Origin: Malonomonas rubra | Lineage (GTDB): Bacteria; Desulfobacterota; Desulfuromonadia; Desulfuromonadales; Geopsychrobacteraceae | Direction: 5' to 3' | NCBI RefSeq assembly: GCF_003247215.1 | Contig: NZ_QKAP01000073.1 | Coordinates: 1-64,000, forward strand | Length of the DNA: 64,000 nt | Shown: positions 8,332 through 18,678 of the stretch, one piece after another | Numbering within the stretch: position 1 is the stretch's first letter | Layout: each line of letters begins with the position of its first letter | Made by a program: the position numbers and the translations under genes | Notes under the pieces: generated by a model | The model's input: the letters and a program-made list of their open reading frames with translations, nothing else | Told to the model about the DNA's origin: nothing | The model's database searches: none

Positions 8332-8619
8332 CTCGGCCTCTTAAAGCAAGAGTAGTTTGTCTTGTAATAGGCAAAAAAACAGTACTTCTGTTGTGTTTTG
8401 CCGCAATAGTTGTCTCATGTCACCGGACAAGAAAAAGTTTTTAATCCCAATGAGAAGCTCCTACCTGCCTAAAGGTTCCCGACTTTTCTCCTTGGTAAAT
8501 GTTTGTAACGCTGTTATATTTCTTAGCTGCTGGTTATTGTGAATCTCTACTCCCTTTGTTTTAATTATATCAGTTGTTGTGGCGATTTTATCTGGGGGGT
8601 TACGAAAGGAGGATGGTGT

Positions 8620-9744
8620 ATGCAGGAGCAGCAATCGGTTTTTAACGAGGAGATTGTCTCCGAAAAGATTTTAGAGAAATGGGAATCGCGCGGCGTTAGC
8701 CGGCGGAGTTTTTTAAAGTTCTGTTCAGTTTTGACTGCCAGTCTGGCCTTGCCAGCCAGCATGATGGGGCAGATTGCCGAGGCGATGGAGGCAGATAATA
8801 GGCCTCCAGTTATTTGGGTTGAGTTCCAGGGTTGCACCGGCGATTCAGAAGCTTTCCTGCGGGCCAATCAGCCGACTGCAGCCGATGTAATCCTCGACTA
8901 TCTGTCGATCGATTACCATGAAACCATCATGGCTGCAGCCGGGCATCAGGCGGAAGAGGCCAAGCATCAGACCCTCGAAAAATACAAAGGCAAATATATT
9001 GCCGTGGTCGAAGGTTCGATCCCTATGGCTGACAATGGCGTTTACTGCACGATCGGCGGTGACTCGGCAGTGAATATCGCGCGTCAGGTTTGCGGCAACG
9101 CCGCCGCGACCATTGCGGTCGGCTCCTGTTCTTCTTTCGGCGGCATCCCGGCGGCCAATCCGAACCCGACTGGCGCTGTATCGGTATCGGAAGCGGTGCC
9201 GGGAGCGACGGTGCTGAACATGCCCGGTTGCCCGCTGAATGCGGAAAACCTGACCGCTGCCATCGTCCATTTCCTGACTTTCAACCGCTTGCCGGCTACC
9301 GATCAGTTCGGGCGGCCGAAGTTCGCCTACGGCAAGCGGATTCATGACAACTGCGAGCGTCGGGGACATTTCGATGCCGGGCAGTATGCGGAAAGCTTCG
9401 GTGATCCCGGCCATCGCCAAGGCTGGTGCCTGTATAAACTGGGCTGTAAGGGGCCAGAAACCTTCCATAACTGTCCGACGGTTCGTTACAACGAGGGAAC
9501 CAGCTGGCCGATTCAGTCCGGACACGGCTGTCTCGGCTGTAGCGAACCATATTTCTGGGACAGCATGACTCCATTCTACAAGCGACTGCCGCAGGTGGCT
9601 GGCTTCGGCATTGAATCGACGGTCGACAAGATCGGTCTTGGTCTGGTTGCGGCGACAGGGGTTGCCTTTGCGGCCCATGGTGTTGCCAGTGCTTTGCGCA
9701 GGGGTGACAAGCTGGAAGCCGATCAAGTGGTCAAGGAGGACTAA
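8620..9744 (+). CDS. hyaS: [NiFe] hydrogenase small subunit (group 1, HyaS-like)
   Basis: Tat motif SRRSFLKF; GCTGDSEA, GSCSSFGG, MPGCPLN, CLGCSEP motifs; start 8620 preceded by AAAGGAGG. Confidence 0.9.
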   Translation: MQEQQSVFNEEIVSEKILEKWESRGVSRRSFLKFCSVLTASLALPASMMGQIAEAMEADNRPPVIWVEFQGCTGDSEAFLRANQPTAADVILDYLSIDYHETIMAAAGHQAEEAKHQTLEKYKGKYIAVVEGSIPMADNGVYCTIGGDSAVNIARQVCGNAAATIAVGSCSSFGGIPAANPNPTGAVSVSEAVPGATVLNMPGCPLNAENLTAAIVHFLTFNRLPATDQFGRPKFAYGKRIHDNCERRGHFDAGQYAESFGDPGHRQGWCLYKLGCKGPETFHNCPTVRYNEGTSWPIQSGHGCLGCSEPYFWDSMTPFYKRLPQVAGFGIESTVDKIGLGLVAATGVAFAAHGVASALRRGDKLEADQVVKED

Positions 9745-9747
9745 GCC

Positions 9748-11460
9748 ATGGCAAAAAAAATCGTTGTCGATCCGATCACACGCATCGAAGGGCACTTGCG
9801 GATTGAAGCGCAGGTCGAAGGGGGGAAGATCACCAATGCCTGGAGTTCCTCAACCGCTTTTCGCGGCATCGAAACCATCCTCAAAGGGCGCGACCCGCGC
9901 GACGCCCATCATTTCACGCAGCGATTCTGCGGGGTCTGTACCACCGTGCATTCGTTGGCCAGTATCCGTGCCGTGGAAGATGCGCTGCAGATCCAGATCC
10001 CGGACAATGCCCGTTTGATCCGCAATCTGATCATGGCGGTTCAGAATATCCAAGATCATGTCATTCACTTTTATCACTTGCATGCTCTTGACTGGGTCGA
10101 TGTGGTTAGCGCCCTCTCGGCCGATCCGAAGAAGACCGCCAGCCTGGCACAGTCGATTTCTGACTGGCCGCTGTCGAGCGCGAACTATTTCCAGGGAATA
10201 CAGCAGCGGGTAAAGGCATTTGTCGGCACCGGGCGGCTCGGCCCTTTCGCCAATGCTTACTGGGGGCATAGCGCCTATAAGTTGCCAGCTGAGGCGAATC
10301 TGATGGGGGTGGCCCATTACCTAGAAGCGCTCGAGTGGCAGAAGGATATTATCCGGATTCATGCGATCCTCGGTTCGAAAAATCCGCACCCGCAAACGTT
10401 CCTGGTCGGTGGTATGTCGATGCCGGTCGATCCGGACAGCCAGAACGCCATCAACGCGGACAAGATAGCTCTGATTGGCAAGCTGCTGAAAAAGGCGCGA
10501 ACCTTTGTCGAGCAGGTCTATATCCCCGATCTGCTGGCGGTCGCTTCTTTTTATAAAGACTGGGCCGCGATCGGCGCTGGCGTCGGCAACTATCTGAGCT
10601 ACGGTGATTTTCCGATGGATAACGGCGGCGGAACCGACAATCTGTATTTTCCGCGCGGCATCATTATGGGCAAGGATCTAGCCAACTTGATGCCGCTGGA
10701 CGAAGCAAAAATCAGCGAATATGTTACCCACAGCTGGTACAGCTACAGCGATGGGGATGATAAAGGGAAACATCCTTATCTTGGCGAAACCAACCACAAC
10801 TATACCGGGCCGCAGCCACCGTATGAGTATCTGGATACTGACAACAAATACAGCTGGGTCAAGGCGCCTCGTTACATGGATCAGCCGATGGAAGTCGGCC
10901 CGTTGGCGCGGGTGCTGGTCGCTTATGCCAGCGGCAATACCGACGCCAAGGGAGCGGTAGATTTTGTCCTCAAGCAGTTGGGGATTGGTCCGGCGGCACT
11001 CTTTTCGACCCTCGGACGGACCGCCGCGCGCGGGATCGATTGCTTGATGCTGGCGCAAAAGAGCGAACTCTGGCTGCAGCAGCTGGCGGACAATATGGGG
11101 CGCGGGGTGCTCGAAGTGCACAACAGTGAAAAGTGGGATCCGGCAACCTGGCCGAAAGAGGCCCAAGGGTTCGGATATCACGAAGCTCCGCGCGGTGGCC
11201 TGGGGCACTGGATCCGAATTGAAAACGGGGCGATCAAAAACTATCAGGCGGTGGTTCCCTCAACCTGGAACGCAGGGCCGCGCGACCCGCGCGGCCAGCT
11301 GGGGCCGTACGAAGCCGCTTTGATCGATACCCCGATTGCTGATGAGAGGCAGCCGTTGGAAATTTTGCGCACCATCCATTCCTTCGACCCTTGTTTGGCC
11401 TGCGCGGTCCATCTGCTCGATGGCCAGGGGAGCGAGATCATCCGGGTGAGAGCACTATAA
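9748..11460 (+). CDS. hyaL: [NiFe] hydrogenase large subunit
   Basis: RFCGVCTTVHS N-terminal and DPCLACAVH C-terminal active-site motifs with a cleavable tail. Confidence 0.95.
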   Translation: MAKKIVVDPITRIEGHLRIEAQVEGGKITNAWSSSTAFRGIETILKGRDPRDAHHFTQRFCGVCTTVHSLASIRAVEDALQIQIPDNARLIRNLIMAVQNIQDHVIHFYHLHALDWVDVVSALSADPKKTASLAQSISDWPLSSANYFQGIQQRVKAFVGTGRLGPFANAYWGHSAYKLPAEANLMGVAHYLEALEWQKDIIRIHAILGSKNPHPQTFLVGGMSMPVDPDSQNAINADKIALIGKLLKKARTFVEQVYIPDLLAVASFYKDWAAIGAGVGNYLSYGDFPMDNGGGTDNLYFPRGIIMGKDLANLMPLDEAKISEYVTHSWYSYSDGDDKGKHPYLGETNHNYTGPQPPYEYLDTDNKYSWVKAPRYMDQPMEVGPLARVLVAYASGNTDAKGAVDFVLKQLGIGPAALFSTLGRTAARGIDCLMLAQKSELWLQQLADNMGRGVLEVHNSEKWDPATWPKEAQGFGYHEAPRGGLGHWIRIENGAIKNYQAVVPSTWNAGPRDPRGQLGPYEAALIDTPIADERQPLEILRTIHSFDPCLACAVHLLDGQGSEIIRVRAL

Positions 11461-11475
11461 GCGAGGAGGCGGAGC

Positions 11476-12129
11476 ATGCTACAGATACGTTATGTCTGGG
11501 AACTGCCGGTCCGATTCACCCACTGGATCAATGCCATTTGCGTCTTGGTCCTCTCCCTGACTGGTTTTTATATCGGCCACCCCTTTTACACCGCGAGCAG
11601 TACGGCGGAATATATTATGGGCTGGAACCGGTTCATCCATTTCCTGTTTGGCTACCTCTTTCTGGTGTCGATGCTGGTTCGGATTTACTGGTTTATCGTT
11701 GGGAACCATCATTCCTCCTGGCGGATGTTTTTCCCCTGGGCGACCGAGAAAGGGCGTAAGAGCGCCTTGACCTTTTTTCGATACTATACCTTCAGTGGTC
11801 CGAAGCTACCCTACGAGGTCGGTCATAATCCGTTGGCCTGCATGGCGTATGCCGCTGTTTTTTCACTTTTTATCATTCAGATTGTCAGCGGGTTCACGCT
11901 ATATGCCCAGTCACAACCGGCTGGCTTCTGGTTTGCCTCGCTCGGTTGGCTGACCTCCCTGATCGATTTGCAGACCTTGCGACTGGTGCATCATGCTGTG
12001 ATGTGGTTGCTGGTCGGGTTTTTTATCAATCACCTCTACAGTGCCTGGTTGATGGATGTCAAAGAGATGAACGGGGTGATGAGCAGTATCTTCAGCGGCT
12101 ATAAGTTTGTCGAGAAAGAAGATCTCTGA
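11476..12129 (+). CDS. hyaB: Ni/Fe-hydrogenase b-type cytochrome subunit
   Basis: PVRFTHWINAICVLVLSLTGFYIG; position in operon. Confidence 0.9.
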   Translation: MLQIRYVWELPVRFTHWINAICVLVLSLTGFYIGHPFYTASSTAEYIMGWNRFIHFLFGYLFLVSMLVRIYWFIVGNHHSSWRMFFPWATEKGRKSALTFFRYYTFSGPKLPYEVGHNPLACMAYAAVFSLFIIQIVSGFTLYAQSQPAGFWFASLGWLTSLIDLQTLRLVHHAVMWLLVGFFINHLYSAWLMDVKEMNGVMSSIFSGYKFVEKEDL

Positions 12130-12608
12130 TGACGGTTTTGGTGCTTGGGTTAGGAAACCTGCTGATGACCGACGATGCCCTCGGTGGTCGTATGATCGCC
12201 GAACTAGAAAAGAGCTACCGGTTTCCGCAGGAGGTTCAATTGTTGGATGGAGGCACCCTGGGGCTTGACCTGCTTCCCTATCTTGAAGGGGTCGACAAGC
12301 TGCTGGTGATCGACGCCCTGCGGATGGGGGCTCAAGCAGGGGAACTGTTCCGCCTGGAAGGAGAAGAGGTACCGCGTGCCTTTGCCAACAAACTGTCTGT
12401 GCACCAGATGGGGTTGCAGGACTTGCTGGCAGTCGCTGAACTGCAGGGGCATTTGCCAGAGCAGTTGGTTGTCTGGGGAATCCAGGCGGAGTCGGTGGAG
12501 GTCGGGATGGAGTTGAGTCCGGCTGTTTCCGGCAGCGTTGCTGAACTTATGCTTTCTGTTGTCAGAGAGCTGCAAGGCTGGGGAGTCGTTTTAAAGCAGG
12601 CGGCTTAA
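12129..12608 (+). CDS. hyaP: Hydrogenase maturation endopeptidase (HyaD/HybD family)
   Basis: VLGLGNLLMTDDALGGRMI, LLDGGTLGLDLL. Confidence 0.9.
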   Translation: MTVLVLGLGNLLMTDDALGGRMIAELEKSYRFPQEVQLLDGGTLGLDLLPYLEGVDKLLVIDALRMGAQAGELFRLEGEEVPRAFANKLSVHQMGLQDLLAVAELQGHLPEQLVVWGIQAESVEVGMELSPAVSGSVAELMLSVVRELQGWGVVLKQAA

Positions 12609-12636
12609 TCGAATAAAATAGAATACATACGAATAA

Positions 12637-12673
12637 CGACCGGTGATTTTAGCGTAACTAAAATCACCGGTCG
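12637..12673 (+). terminator. Perfect 16-bp stem hairpin after the hydrogenase operon
   Basis: CGACCGGTGATTTTAG-cgtaa-CTAAAATCACCGGTCG. Confidence 0.7.
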
Positions 12674-12759
12674 CTGTTTAAGGAAGTTTTCTCTGTGCTG
12701 AAAAACTGTCTACTGTGACAAAAAAACAGCTTTTGATGCCATAAAATGCGCTTGTGGTC

Positions 12760-12788
12760 TTGTCAGGAAAGCTTCTTTGGGCTATAGT
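12760..12788 (+). promoter_or_regulatory. Putative sigma70 promoter TTGTCA-N17-TATAGT for pckA
   Basis: Near-consensus boxes with 17-bp spacer. Confidence 0.6.
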
Positions 12789-12898
12789 CCGGCCGGTTGC
12801 TCGGCCGGTTTATACAAATAAAAACTTAAGTGTTTTATTAGCGGCTGACTAAAATTTTTCAACCCTCAAGTGAAGACGCATCACCCATGGAGGAATTG

Positions 12899-14485
12899 AT
12901 GAGCGAACTGACGGCAGACGTTCTGGGACTCAAAAGTGTGGGAAAGGTTTATCGTAACCTCAGCTACGAAGAACTCTTTACCCATGAGACTGACAACAAA
13001 GAAGGTAGAGTTTCTGCCAACGGGACCATGATGGTCGATACCGGTAAATTTACCGGCCGTTCGCCGAAAGACAAGTACTTTGTCAAGCAGACCCCTTCCC
13101 AGGACAACATCGCTTGGGGCAGCATCAATAAGCCGGTTTCTGCTGAAATTTTTGACGAGCTTTACGCCGACGTCATCGATTACCTCTCCGGAAAAGATGT
13201 TTATGTAACTGACGGTTACTGCGGATCAAACGAAAGCACTCGCCGCAGTGTTCGTTTCATCACCGAGATTGCCTGGCAGTCCCACTTTGTCAAGAATATG
13301 TTCATTCGTCCGGATGAAGCCGACCTGCCGAATTTCAAGCCAGGGTTCCGGGTTTACAATGCTGCCGGCATGACAAATCCCAAGTGGGCAGAGCACGGCC
13401 TAAACTCCGAGGTGTTCGTCATCTTCAACATCGAAAAGAATGTCGCCATCATCGGTGGCACTTGGTACGGCGGCGAGATGAAGAAGGGCATCTTCACCAT
13501 GATGAACTACTGGCTGCCGCTGGAGAACATCCTCTCCATGCACTGCAGCGCCAACGTCGGCAAAGACGGAGACGTCTGCCTGTTCTTCGGCCTCTCGGGA
13601 ACCGGCAAAACCACCCTGTCGACCGACGCCGCCCGCAAGCTGATCGGTGACGACGAGCACGGCTGGGATGCAGACGGTATCTTCAACTTTGAAGGCGGTT
13701 GCTACGCCAAGTGTATCGATCTCTCCGCCGAGAGCGAGCCTGAGATCTATGGCGCCATCAAGCGCAACGCACTGCTCGAGAACGTTGTCTATAACGAGGA
13801 TAATGGCGAAATCGATTTCGCCGATGGCTCCAAAACCGAGAATACCCGGGTTTCCTACCCGATCGAGCATATCGACAACCATGAGTCGACCCTCAAGGCC
13901 GGGCATCCGCAGAACATCATCTTCCTGACCTGCGATGCGTTCGGTGTGTTGCCGCCGGTCTCCAAGCTGACCAAAGAGCAGGCAATGTACTACTTCCTCT
14001 CCGGTTACACCGCTAAGGTTGCCGGGACCGAGCGTGGAGTCACCGAGCCTCAGGCCACCTTCTCGGCTTGCTTCGGCGAGGCCTTTCTGCCGCTGCACCC
14101 GACCGCATATGCCAAACTGCTCGGCGAGAAAATGGAGCAATATGGGGTTAACGCTTACCTGGTCAACACCGGTTGGGCTGGTGGCGGTTACGGCGTCGGC
14201 AAGCGGATGAGCATCAAGGCGACCCGAGCCTGCGTCAACGCAATTCTTGACGGTAGCATCAACAATGTCGATTTTGAGCAGACCCGCTTCTTCAACCTGA
14301 ACATTCCGAAGGAATTGCAGGGCGTCGATACCGACCTGCTCAACCCGCGCAATGCTTGGACGGACAAAGATGTTTTTGATCAGACCGCTAACAAGCTGGC
14401 CGGGATGTTTGTCGAGAACTTCAAGAAATACATCACCGACAACGATGATTTCGATTTCACCCAGGCAGGGCCGCAAGCGCAGTAA
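12899..14485 (+). CDS. pckA: Phosphoenolpyruvate carboxykinase (ATP)
   Basis: [32 protein letters not shown]. Confidence 0.95.
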   Translation: MSELTADVLGLKSVGKVYRNLSYEELFTHETDNKEGRVSANGTMMVDTGKFTGRSPKDKYFVKQTPSQDNIAWGSINKPVSAEIFDELYADVIDYLSGKDVYVTDGYCGSNESTRRSVRFITEIAWQSHFVKNMFIRPDEADLPNFKPGFRVYNAAGMTNPKWAEHGLNSEVFVIFNIEKNVAIIGGTWYGGEMKKGIFTMMNYWLPLENILSMHCSANVGKDGDVCLFFGLSGTGKTTLSTDAARKLIGDDEHGWDADGIFNFEGGCYAKCIDLSAESEPEIYGAIKRNALLENVVYNEDNGEIDFADGSKTENTRVSYPIEHIDNHESTLKAGHPQNIIFLTCDAFGVLPPVSKLTKEQAMYYFLSGYTAKVAGTERGVTEPQATFSACFGEAFLPLHPTAYAKLLGEKMEQYGVNAYLVNTGWAGGGYGVGKRMSIKATRACVNAILDGSINNVDFEQTRFFNLNIPKELQGVDTDLLNPRNAWTDKDVFDQTANKLAGMFVENFKKYITDNDDFDFTQAGPQAQ

Positions 14486-14507
14486 TCAAGGCGGTTTATA
14501 GTCCCGA

Positions 14508-14538
14508 GGCGACCAGCGAGAGCTGGTCGCCTTTTTTT
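14508..14538 (+). terminator. Rho-independent terminator of pckA
   Basis: GGCGACCAGC-gaga-GCTGGTCGCC-TTTTTTT. Confidence 0.9.
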
Positions 14539-14612
14539 GTGTCGTGTGCTTGACAGATCGTGAAAGAAAAATAATAATTAAGAGCTAAAAATTAAACGCA
14601 AACGATACTGAA

Positions 14613-15593
14613 ATGAAAATAAAAGACTTAAAAAAATTGGGGGAGTTCGGCCTGATCCGCGAAATTCAGCAGCGGGTAGGAACTGCAGCACATCTGGTCA
14701 AAGGGATCGGTGACGATTGTGCAATCCAGTTTCAGCGCGAAGGCTGGGAACTCCTCACCAGTACTGATTTATTGGTCGAGGGGGTACATTTCAACCGCCA
14801 GTGGATCAGCATGGAGGAATTGGGGCGTAAATCGGCGGCGGTCAACATCAGTGATATCGCCGCCATGGGGGGGCAGCCGAAAAGCCTGTTCCTCGCTGTG
14901 GCCTGCCCGATAGAGATTCCGGTGACGGAGTTGGAGCAGTTCATTACCGGTTTTCTTGCTGTTGCCGAGGAACACGGTGCTATTTTGGCCGGGGGGGATA
15001 CCTGCCGTTCTTTGGGGCCGCTGCTGATTTCGGTGACCGTGCAGGGAGAAGTGGAAACTGGCTGTGCAATTTGTCGTGACGGTGCGAAGGTGGGGGATGC
15101 CATCTACGTGTCGGGGACATTGGGTGACAGTGCCGTGGCTTTGACCGATTTTCTGGCAGGGCGAAACCCGGAAGAGGCTCTGTTACAACGGCACAACAGA
15201 CCGGAGGCAAAAGTGGTTTTGGGCCGCCAGTTGGCGAACGGAAAGTTGGCATCGGCGATGCTCGATGTCTCTGATGGCCTGCTTTCCGATCTGGGGCACA
15301 TTCTCGAAGAGAGCGGAGTCGGTGCCGAAGTGGAATTGTCCTCTTTGCCGTTGTCGGAGCCGTTTCGCAGACGGTTGCAGGAAGCCCCGGAATTGATCGA
15401 TCTGGCTTTGACCGGTGGTGAAGATTATGAGCTGTTATTGACTTCACCCCACCAAGGGTTGTCTGAAATGGCCTTTGAGGGCGGGAAACTGACGAAGGTT
15501 GGCGCGATCTGTCGTCAGCCTGGGCTGAATATCAGGCAAGCGGATGGCAGTCTCTATCGATGTTCACGAGGTGGTTTTGACCATTTCTCCTGA
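14613..15593 (+). CDS. thiL: Thiamine-monophosphate kinase
   Basis: GEFGLI, GIGDDCA, STDLLVEGVHF, ISDIAAMGG, ALTGGEDYELL. Confidence 0.95.
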   Translation: MKIKDLKKLGEFGLIREIQQRVGTAAHLVKGIGDDCAIQFQREGWELLTSTDLLVEGVHFNRQWISMEELGRKSAAVNISDIAAMGGQPKSLFLAVACPIEIPVTELEQFITGFLAVAEEHGAILAGGDTCRSLGPLLISVTVQGEVETGCAICRDGAKVGDAIYVSGTLGDSAVALTDFLAGRNPEEALLQRHNRPEAKVVLGRQLANGKLASAMLDVSDGLLSDLGHILEESGVGAEVELSSLPLSEPFRRRLQEAPELIDLALTGGEDYELLLTSPHQGLSEMAFEGGKLTKVGAICRQPGLNIRQADGSLYRCSRGGFDHFS

Positions 15594-16509
15594 TGAGCAG
15601 AATTTGGGGGGAAAGTTGTTGTTCGGGCATGAGGTGCCTTTTGTCGGCAGTGATATCTCCGAGGTCGAATATTGGCAGATCGGAGAAATTCTTCGCCAGC
15701 AACAGAATTTTAGTCTAAGCGGCTATAAAGATCTTTGCATCAAGAGGCGGATCGCCACGCGAATCAGAACTTTGGGGATGAGCAACCCGGCTGCCTACGT
15801 AACGCATTTGGCCGCAGAAGTGAGCGAGCAGGAACAACTTCTGAAGGCGTTAAGTGTTCATGTATCGCACTTTTTTCGTAATCCCAGTACTTACAAAGTG
15901 CTGGAAAAAAAGATCCTGCCGGAGTTGCTTGAGCAATCCCTCCGGCAACGGAACAAGTTGAGGATCTGGAGTGTTGGTTGCTCCGATGGTGAAGAGCCCT
16001 ATTCAATCGCTCTGTTGGGACAGAAGCTTTCGATCGAAGCAGGATTACTGAAGATTATCGGAACCGACCTGAGTTCGGAGGCCTTGTCGCGGGCCAAGCG
16101 AGGCAGTTACGAGCAGAGTCGTTTGCACGAGGTTCCAGAGAGTCTGTTGCAGAAATATTTTGAACACATAGACAATCGCTATTCCTTGACTGCTAGCATT
16201 CGGAACAGCGTGCAATTTTTCCGGCATGACATTTTGAGTGATCAGCCGTTTTACCGGGCAGACCTGATCCTCTGTCGCAATGTGCTGATCTATTTTTCCC
16301 GAGAACAACAGCAGCGCGTGCTACAGATTCTGACAGCAGCCTTGTCGGCCGGCGGGTATCTGGTTCTCGGACGGGCGGAAAACCTTGTTGCTTCCTGCCG
16401 AGAACTTTTTCAGTGCATCGATCCGGCAGAACGGATCTATCAGCGGCTGGAGGAGGGAGAACAGTTATTGCCGACAGTGGTGGTCGGAAAATCACAGGAT
16501 TTTAGCTAA
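15544..16509 (+). CDS. cheR: CheR-type MCP protein-glutamate methyltransferase (start uncertain, overlaps thiL)
   Basis: ALSVHVSHFFRNPSTY, IWSVGCSDGEEPYSIA, ILCRNVLIYF. Confidence 0.9.
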   Translation: MAVSIDVHEVVLTISPDEQNLGGKLLFGHEVPFVGSDISEVEYWQIGEILRQQQNFSLSGYKDLCIKRRIATRIRTLGMSNPAAYVTHLAAEVSEQEQLLKALSVHVSHFFRNPSTYKVLEKKILPELLEQSLRQRNKLRIWSVGCSDGEEPYSIALLGQKLSIEAGLLKIIGTDLSSEALSRAKRGSYEQSRLHEVPESLLQKYFEHIDNRYSLTASIRNSVQFFRHDILSDQPFYRADLILCRNVLIYFSREQQQRVLQILTAALSAGGYLVLGRAENLVASCRELFQCIDPAERIYQRLEEGEQLLPTVVVGKSQDFS

Positions 16510-16576
16510 ACTTAGTAGTATTTGAATAATTAAGCATTTTAAATGAATCAGGCGAACGCCCTGAAGGAGATGAAAA

Positions 16577-17860
16577 ATGCGTGTTGAAATCACCTACAAG
16601 TTTGTCATCGGGTTTATTTTCGTCGTGGCGTCAGTGGTGCTGCTAAATCTGACGGTACCCAGTCTGGCGATACCGGAATGGCTTTATCAGCCGTTGGCGA
16701 TTGGCGGTGCACTGCTGGTTGGCTTGGTGTTCGGTTGGCTCTTTTCCAAGGCGTTTACGGCCAACATCAGCATCCTTACCGAAGGCGCAGAGCGTCTGAG
16801 CAGTGGCGATTTAAGCCGCAAGGTGCGGCTACGGCAGGGACTGTTCAGTGATGAAACAGAAGATCTGTCCAACTCCCTGAATCTGGTGGTTGACAGTTTG
16901 CGCAATCTGGTCGGCCAGATTCGCAACAGTTCGGTCAATGTCAACGAAGCCTCAATTTCCCTGGCGGCAACCGCTGAAGAGATGACTGTCACCTCGCATG
17001 AAGTAGCCGGATCGATCGAACAGATCAGCCGCGGCGCCGAGACCCAGGCGGAAATGGTGGAGCGTGTCTCCAAGGTTACCAAGGAGATGGCCAACGAGAT
17101 CGAACTAATCGCTTCATCGGCGACCAAACTTTCTCAATCGGCTGAAGAGACAACCATGACCGCCCGGCAGGGGGAGAATATGGCGACGACCGCCATTGCC
17201 AGTATGAAACAGGTACTGGAACAGGTCGAAGAGAACAGCCAGTTGATTGTGGCTTTCAGCGAACAGGTGCAAAAGATCGGCACCATTATCGATGTCATCA
17301 CCAACATTGCTCAGAAAACCAACCTCCTTGCGTTAAACGCCACCATCGAGGCGGCCCGTGCCGGGGAATATGGTCACGGTTTTGCCGTGGTTGCCGAGGA
17401 GGTCAGCAAGCTCGCCGACAGCACCGGCGAATCAGCCGCCGAAATAACCCGATTGATCGAGGCGACCCGCGAGCAGAGCCAGAAAGTTCATCTGTCGATG
17501 ACCGAGAGCGTTAAGTCGATCGACTCCGGCCGTGAGGCGGTCGATGTGGCCGGCAATACCTTTAGTGCGATTATCGATAAAGCGGAAACCGCACAGGAAA
17601 AAGCGGCAAAAATTATGGAGTTGACGGCCAACCAACAGCTTGGTTCGAGCGCGATTGTCGAAGCGATCGAAGAGATCGCCCGGGTCACCGAAGATAATGC
17701 GGCCTCTACGGAGCAGGTTTCTGCGGCGACGGAAGAGCAGTCAGCGTCGATGGAGGAGATGACCTTCGCTTCACAGCGGTTGTCGAAGTTGGCCGATGAG
17801 CTGCTGACCTCGGTCAGTCGCTTCAATCTGGGCGCAGATCTGGAAAGCGGCCAGGCATGA
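16577..17860 (+). CDS. Methyl-accepting chemotaxis protein without a periplasmic ligand domain
   Basis: Two TM helices separated by a few residues, HAMP-like linker, signalling tip [33 protein letters not shown]. Confidence 0.95.
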   Translation: MRVEITYKFVIGFIFVVASVVLLNLTVPSLAIPEWLYQPLAIGGALLVGLVFGWLFSKAFTANISILTEGAERLSSGDLSRKVRLRQGLFSDETEDLSNSLNLVVDSLRNLVGQIRNSSVNVNEASISLAATAEEMTVTSHEVAGSIEQISRGAETQAEMVERVSKVTKEMANEIELIASSATKLSQSAEETTMTARQGENMATTAIASMKQVLEQVEENSQLIVAFSEQVQKIGTIIDVITNIAQKTNLLALNATIEAARAGEYGHGFAVVAEEVSKLADSTGESAAEITRLIEATREQSQKVHLSMTESVKSIDSGREAVDVAGNTFSAIIDKAETAQEKAAKIMELTANQQLGSSAIVEAIEEIARVTEDNAASTEQVSAATEEQSASMEEMTFASQRLSKLADELLTSVSRFNLGADLESGQA

Positions 17861-18294
17861 GCCAGTTATTGCCGTTCAAGTTGGGGGCAGAGGTTTATGC
17901 CTTGGAACTGATCGATGTGCAAGAGATTGTCGAGCATTGTCAGCTGCACCCAATACCCGGAGTGCCGGAGACGGTGCTGGGGGCAATCGGTTTTCACGGT
18001 CGCATCGTTCCGGCGATCGATCTACCGTTGCTGCTCGGTTTTCCGGCTGGCCTCCGTTCGGAGCGGATGATCGTCCTGACTGATGAACATGGTCCGGTCG
18101 CTTTGGTGGTCGACCAATTACTGCGGATTATTACCCTCGATTTGGTGCACAGCGTCTTGTCGCAGAGCGATTCGGAGAAAGACTGCATCCGAGGCGTGTT
18201 GAATCGCAGTGGGCAGATGATCAGTATGCTTGATCTGGCACAACTACGGTTGCTTTTGCAACAAATCTGTACCGGAAATGGAGATCGAAAATGA
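17857..18294 (+). CDS. cheW: CheW coupling protein
   Basis: [36 protein letters not shown]. Confidence 0.9.
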   Translation: MSQLLPFKLGAEVYALELIDVQEIVEHCQLHPIPGVPETVLGAIGFHGRIVPAIDLPLLLGFPAGLRSERMIVLTDEHGPVALVVDQLLRIITLDLVHSVLSQSDSEKDCIRGVLNRSGQMISMLDLAQLRLLLQQICTGNGDRK

Positions 18295-18653
18295 AACAGG
18301 TTCTGATCGTCGACGATGCGCTTTTCATGCGGAATTTGCTGCGCGATATTTTTGAAGGGGCCGGTTGGACGGTGGTGGCTGAGGCGGAAGACGGGTTTCA
18401 GGCGGTCGAGCAGTTTCAAGCACTTCAGCCCGATCTGGTGACCATGGATATCGTTATGCCGCGGATGGGGGGCATCGATGCGATGCGAAGAATTTTGCAG
18501 GACTTTCCGGAAGCCAGGATTGTCATGTGCAGCGCTCTGGGGCAGGAGCGCATGGTGATGGAAGCGATTAATGCCGGGGCCATGGATTTTATCGTTAAAC
18601 CGTTTCAGGACCAGCAGGTGCTGGATGTTGTCGCCCGGGTTTGCAACGCTTGA
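18291..18653 (+). CDS. cheY: CheY response regulator
   Basis: VLIVDDALFMR, LVTMDIVMPRMGGIDAM, FIVKPF. Confidence 0.9.
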   Translation: MKQVLIVDDALFMRNLLRDIFEGAGWTVVAEAEDGFQAVEQFQALQPDLVTMDIVMPRMGGIDAMRRILQDFPEARIVMCSALGQERMVMEAINAGAMDFIVKPFQDQQVLDVVARVCNA

Positions 18654-18678
18654 GTTCGCCAATTAATCAGGACCACTG

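Noticed and set aside
8357-8542. 61-aa ORF upstream of the hydrogenase operon
   Set aside because: No RBS, no recognisable pattern; probably 5' intergenic DNA.
13400-14476. 358-aa minus-strand ORF antisense to pckA, and similar long antisense ORFs (8845..9795, 18709..19779, 19569..20543)
   Set aside because: Shadow ORFs opposite strongly recognisable genes in GC-rich codons; no domain signatures.
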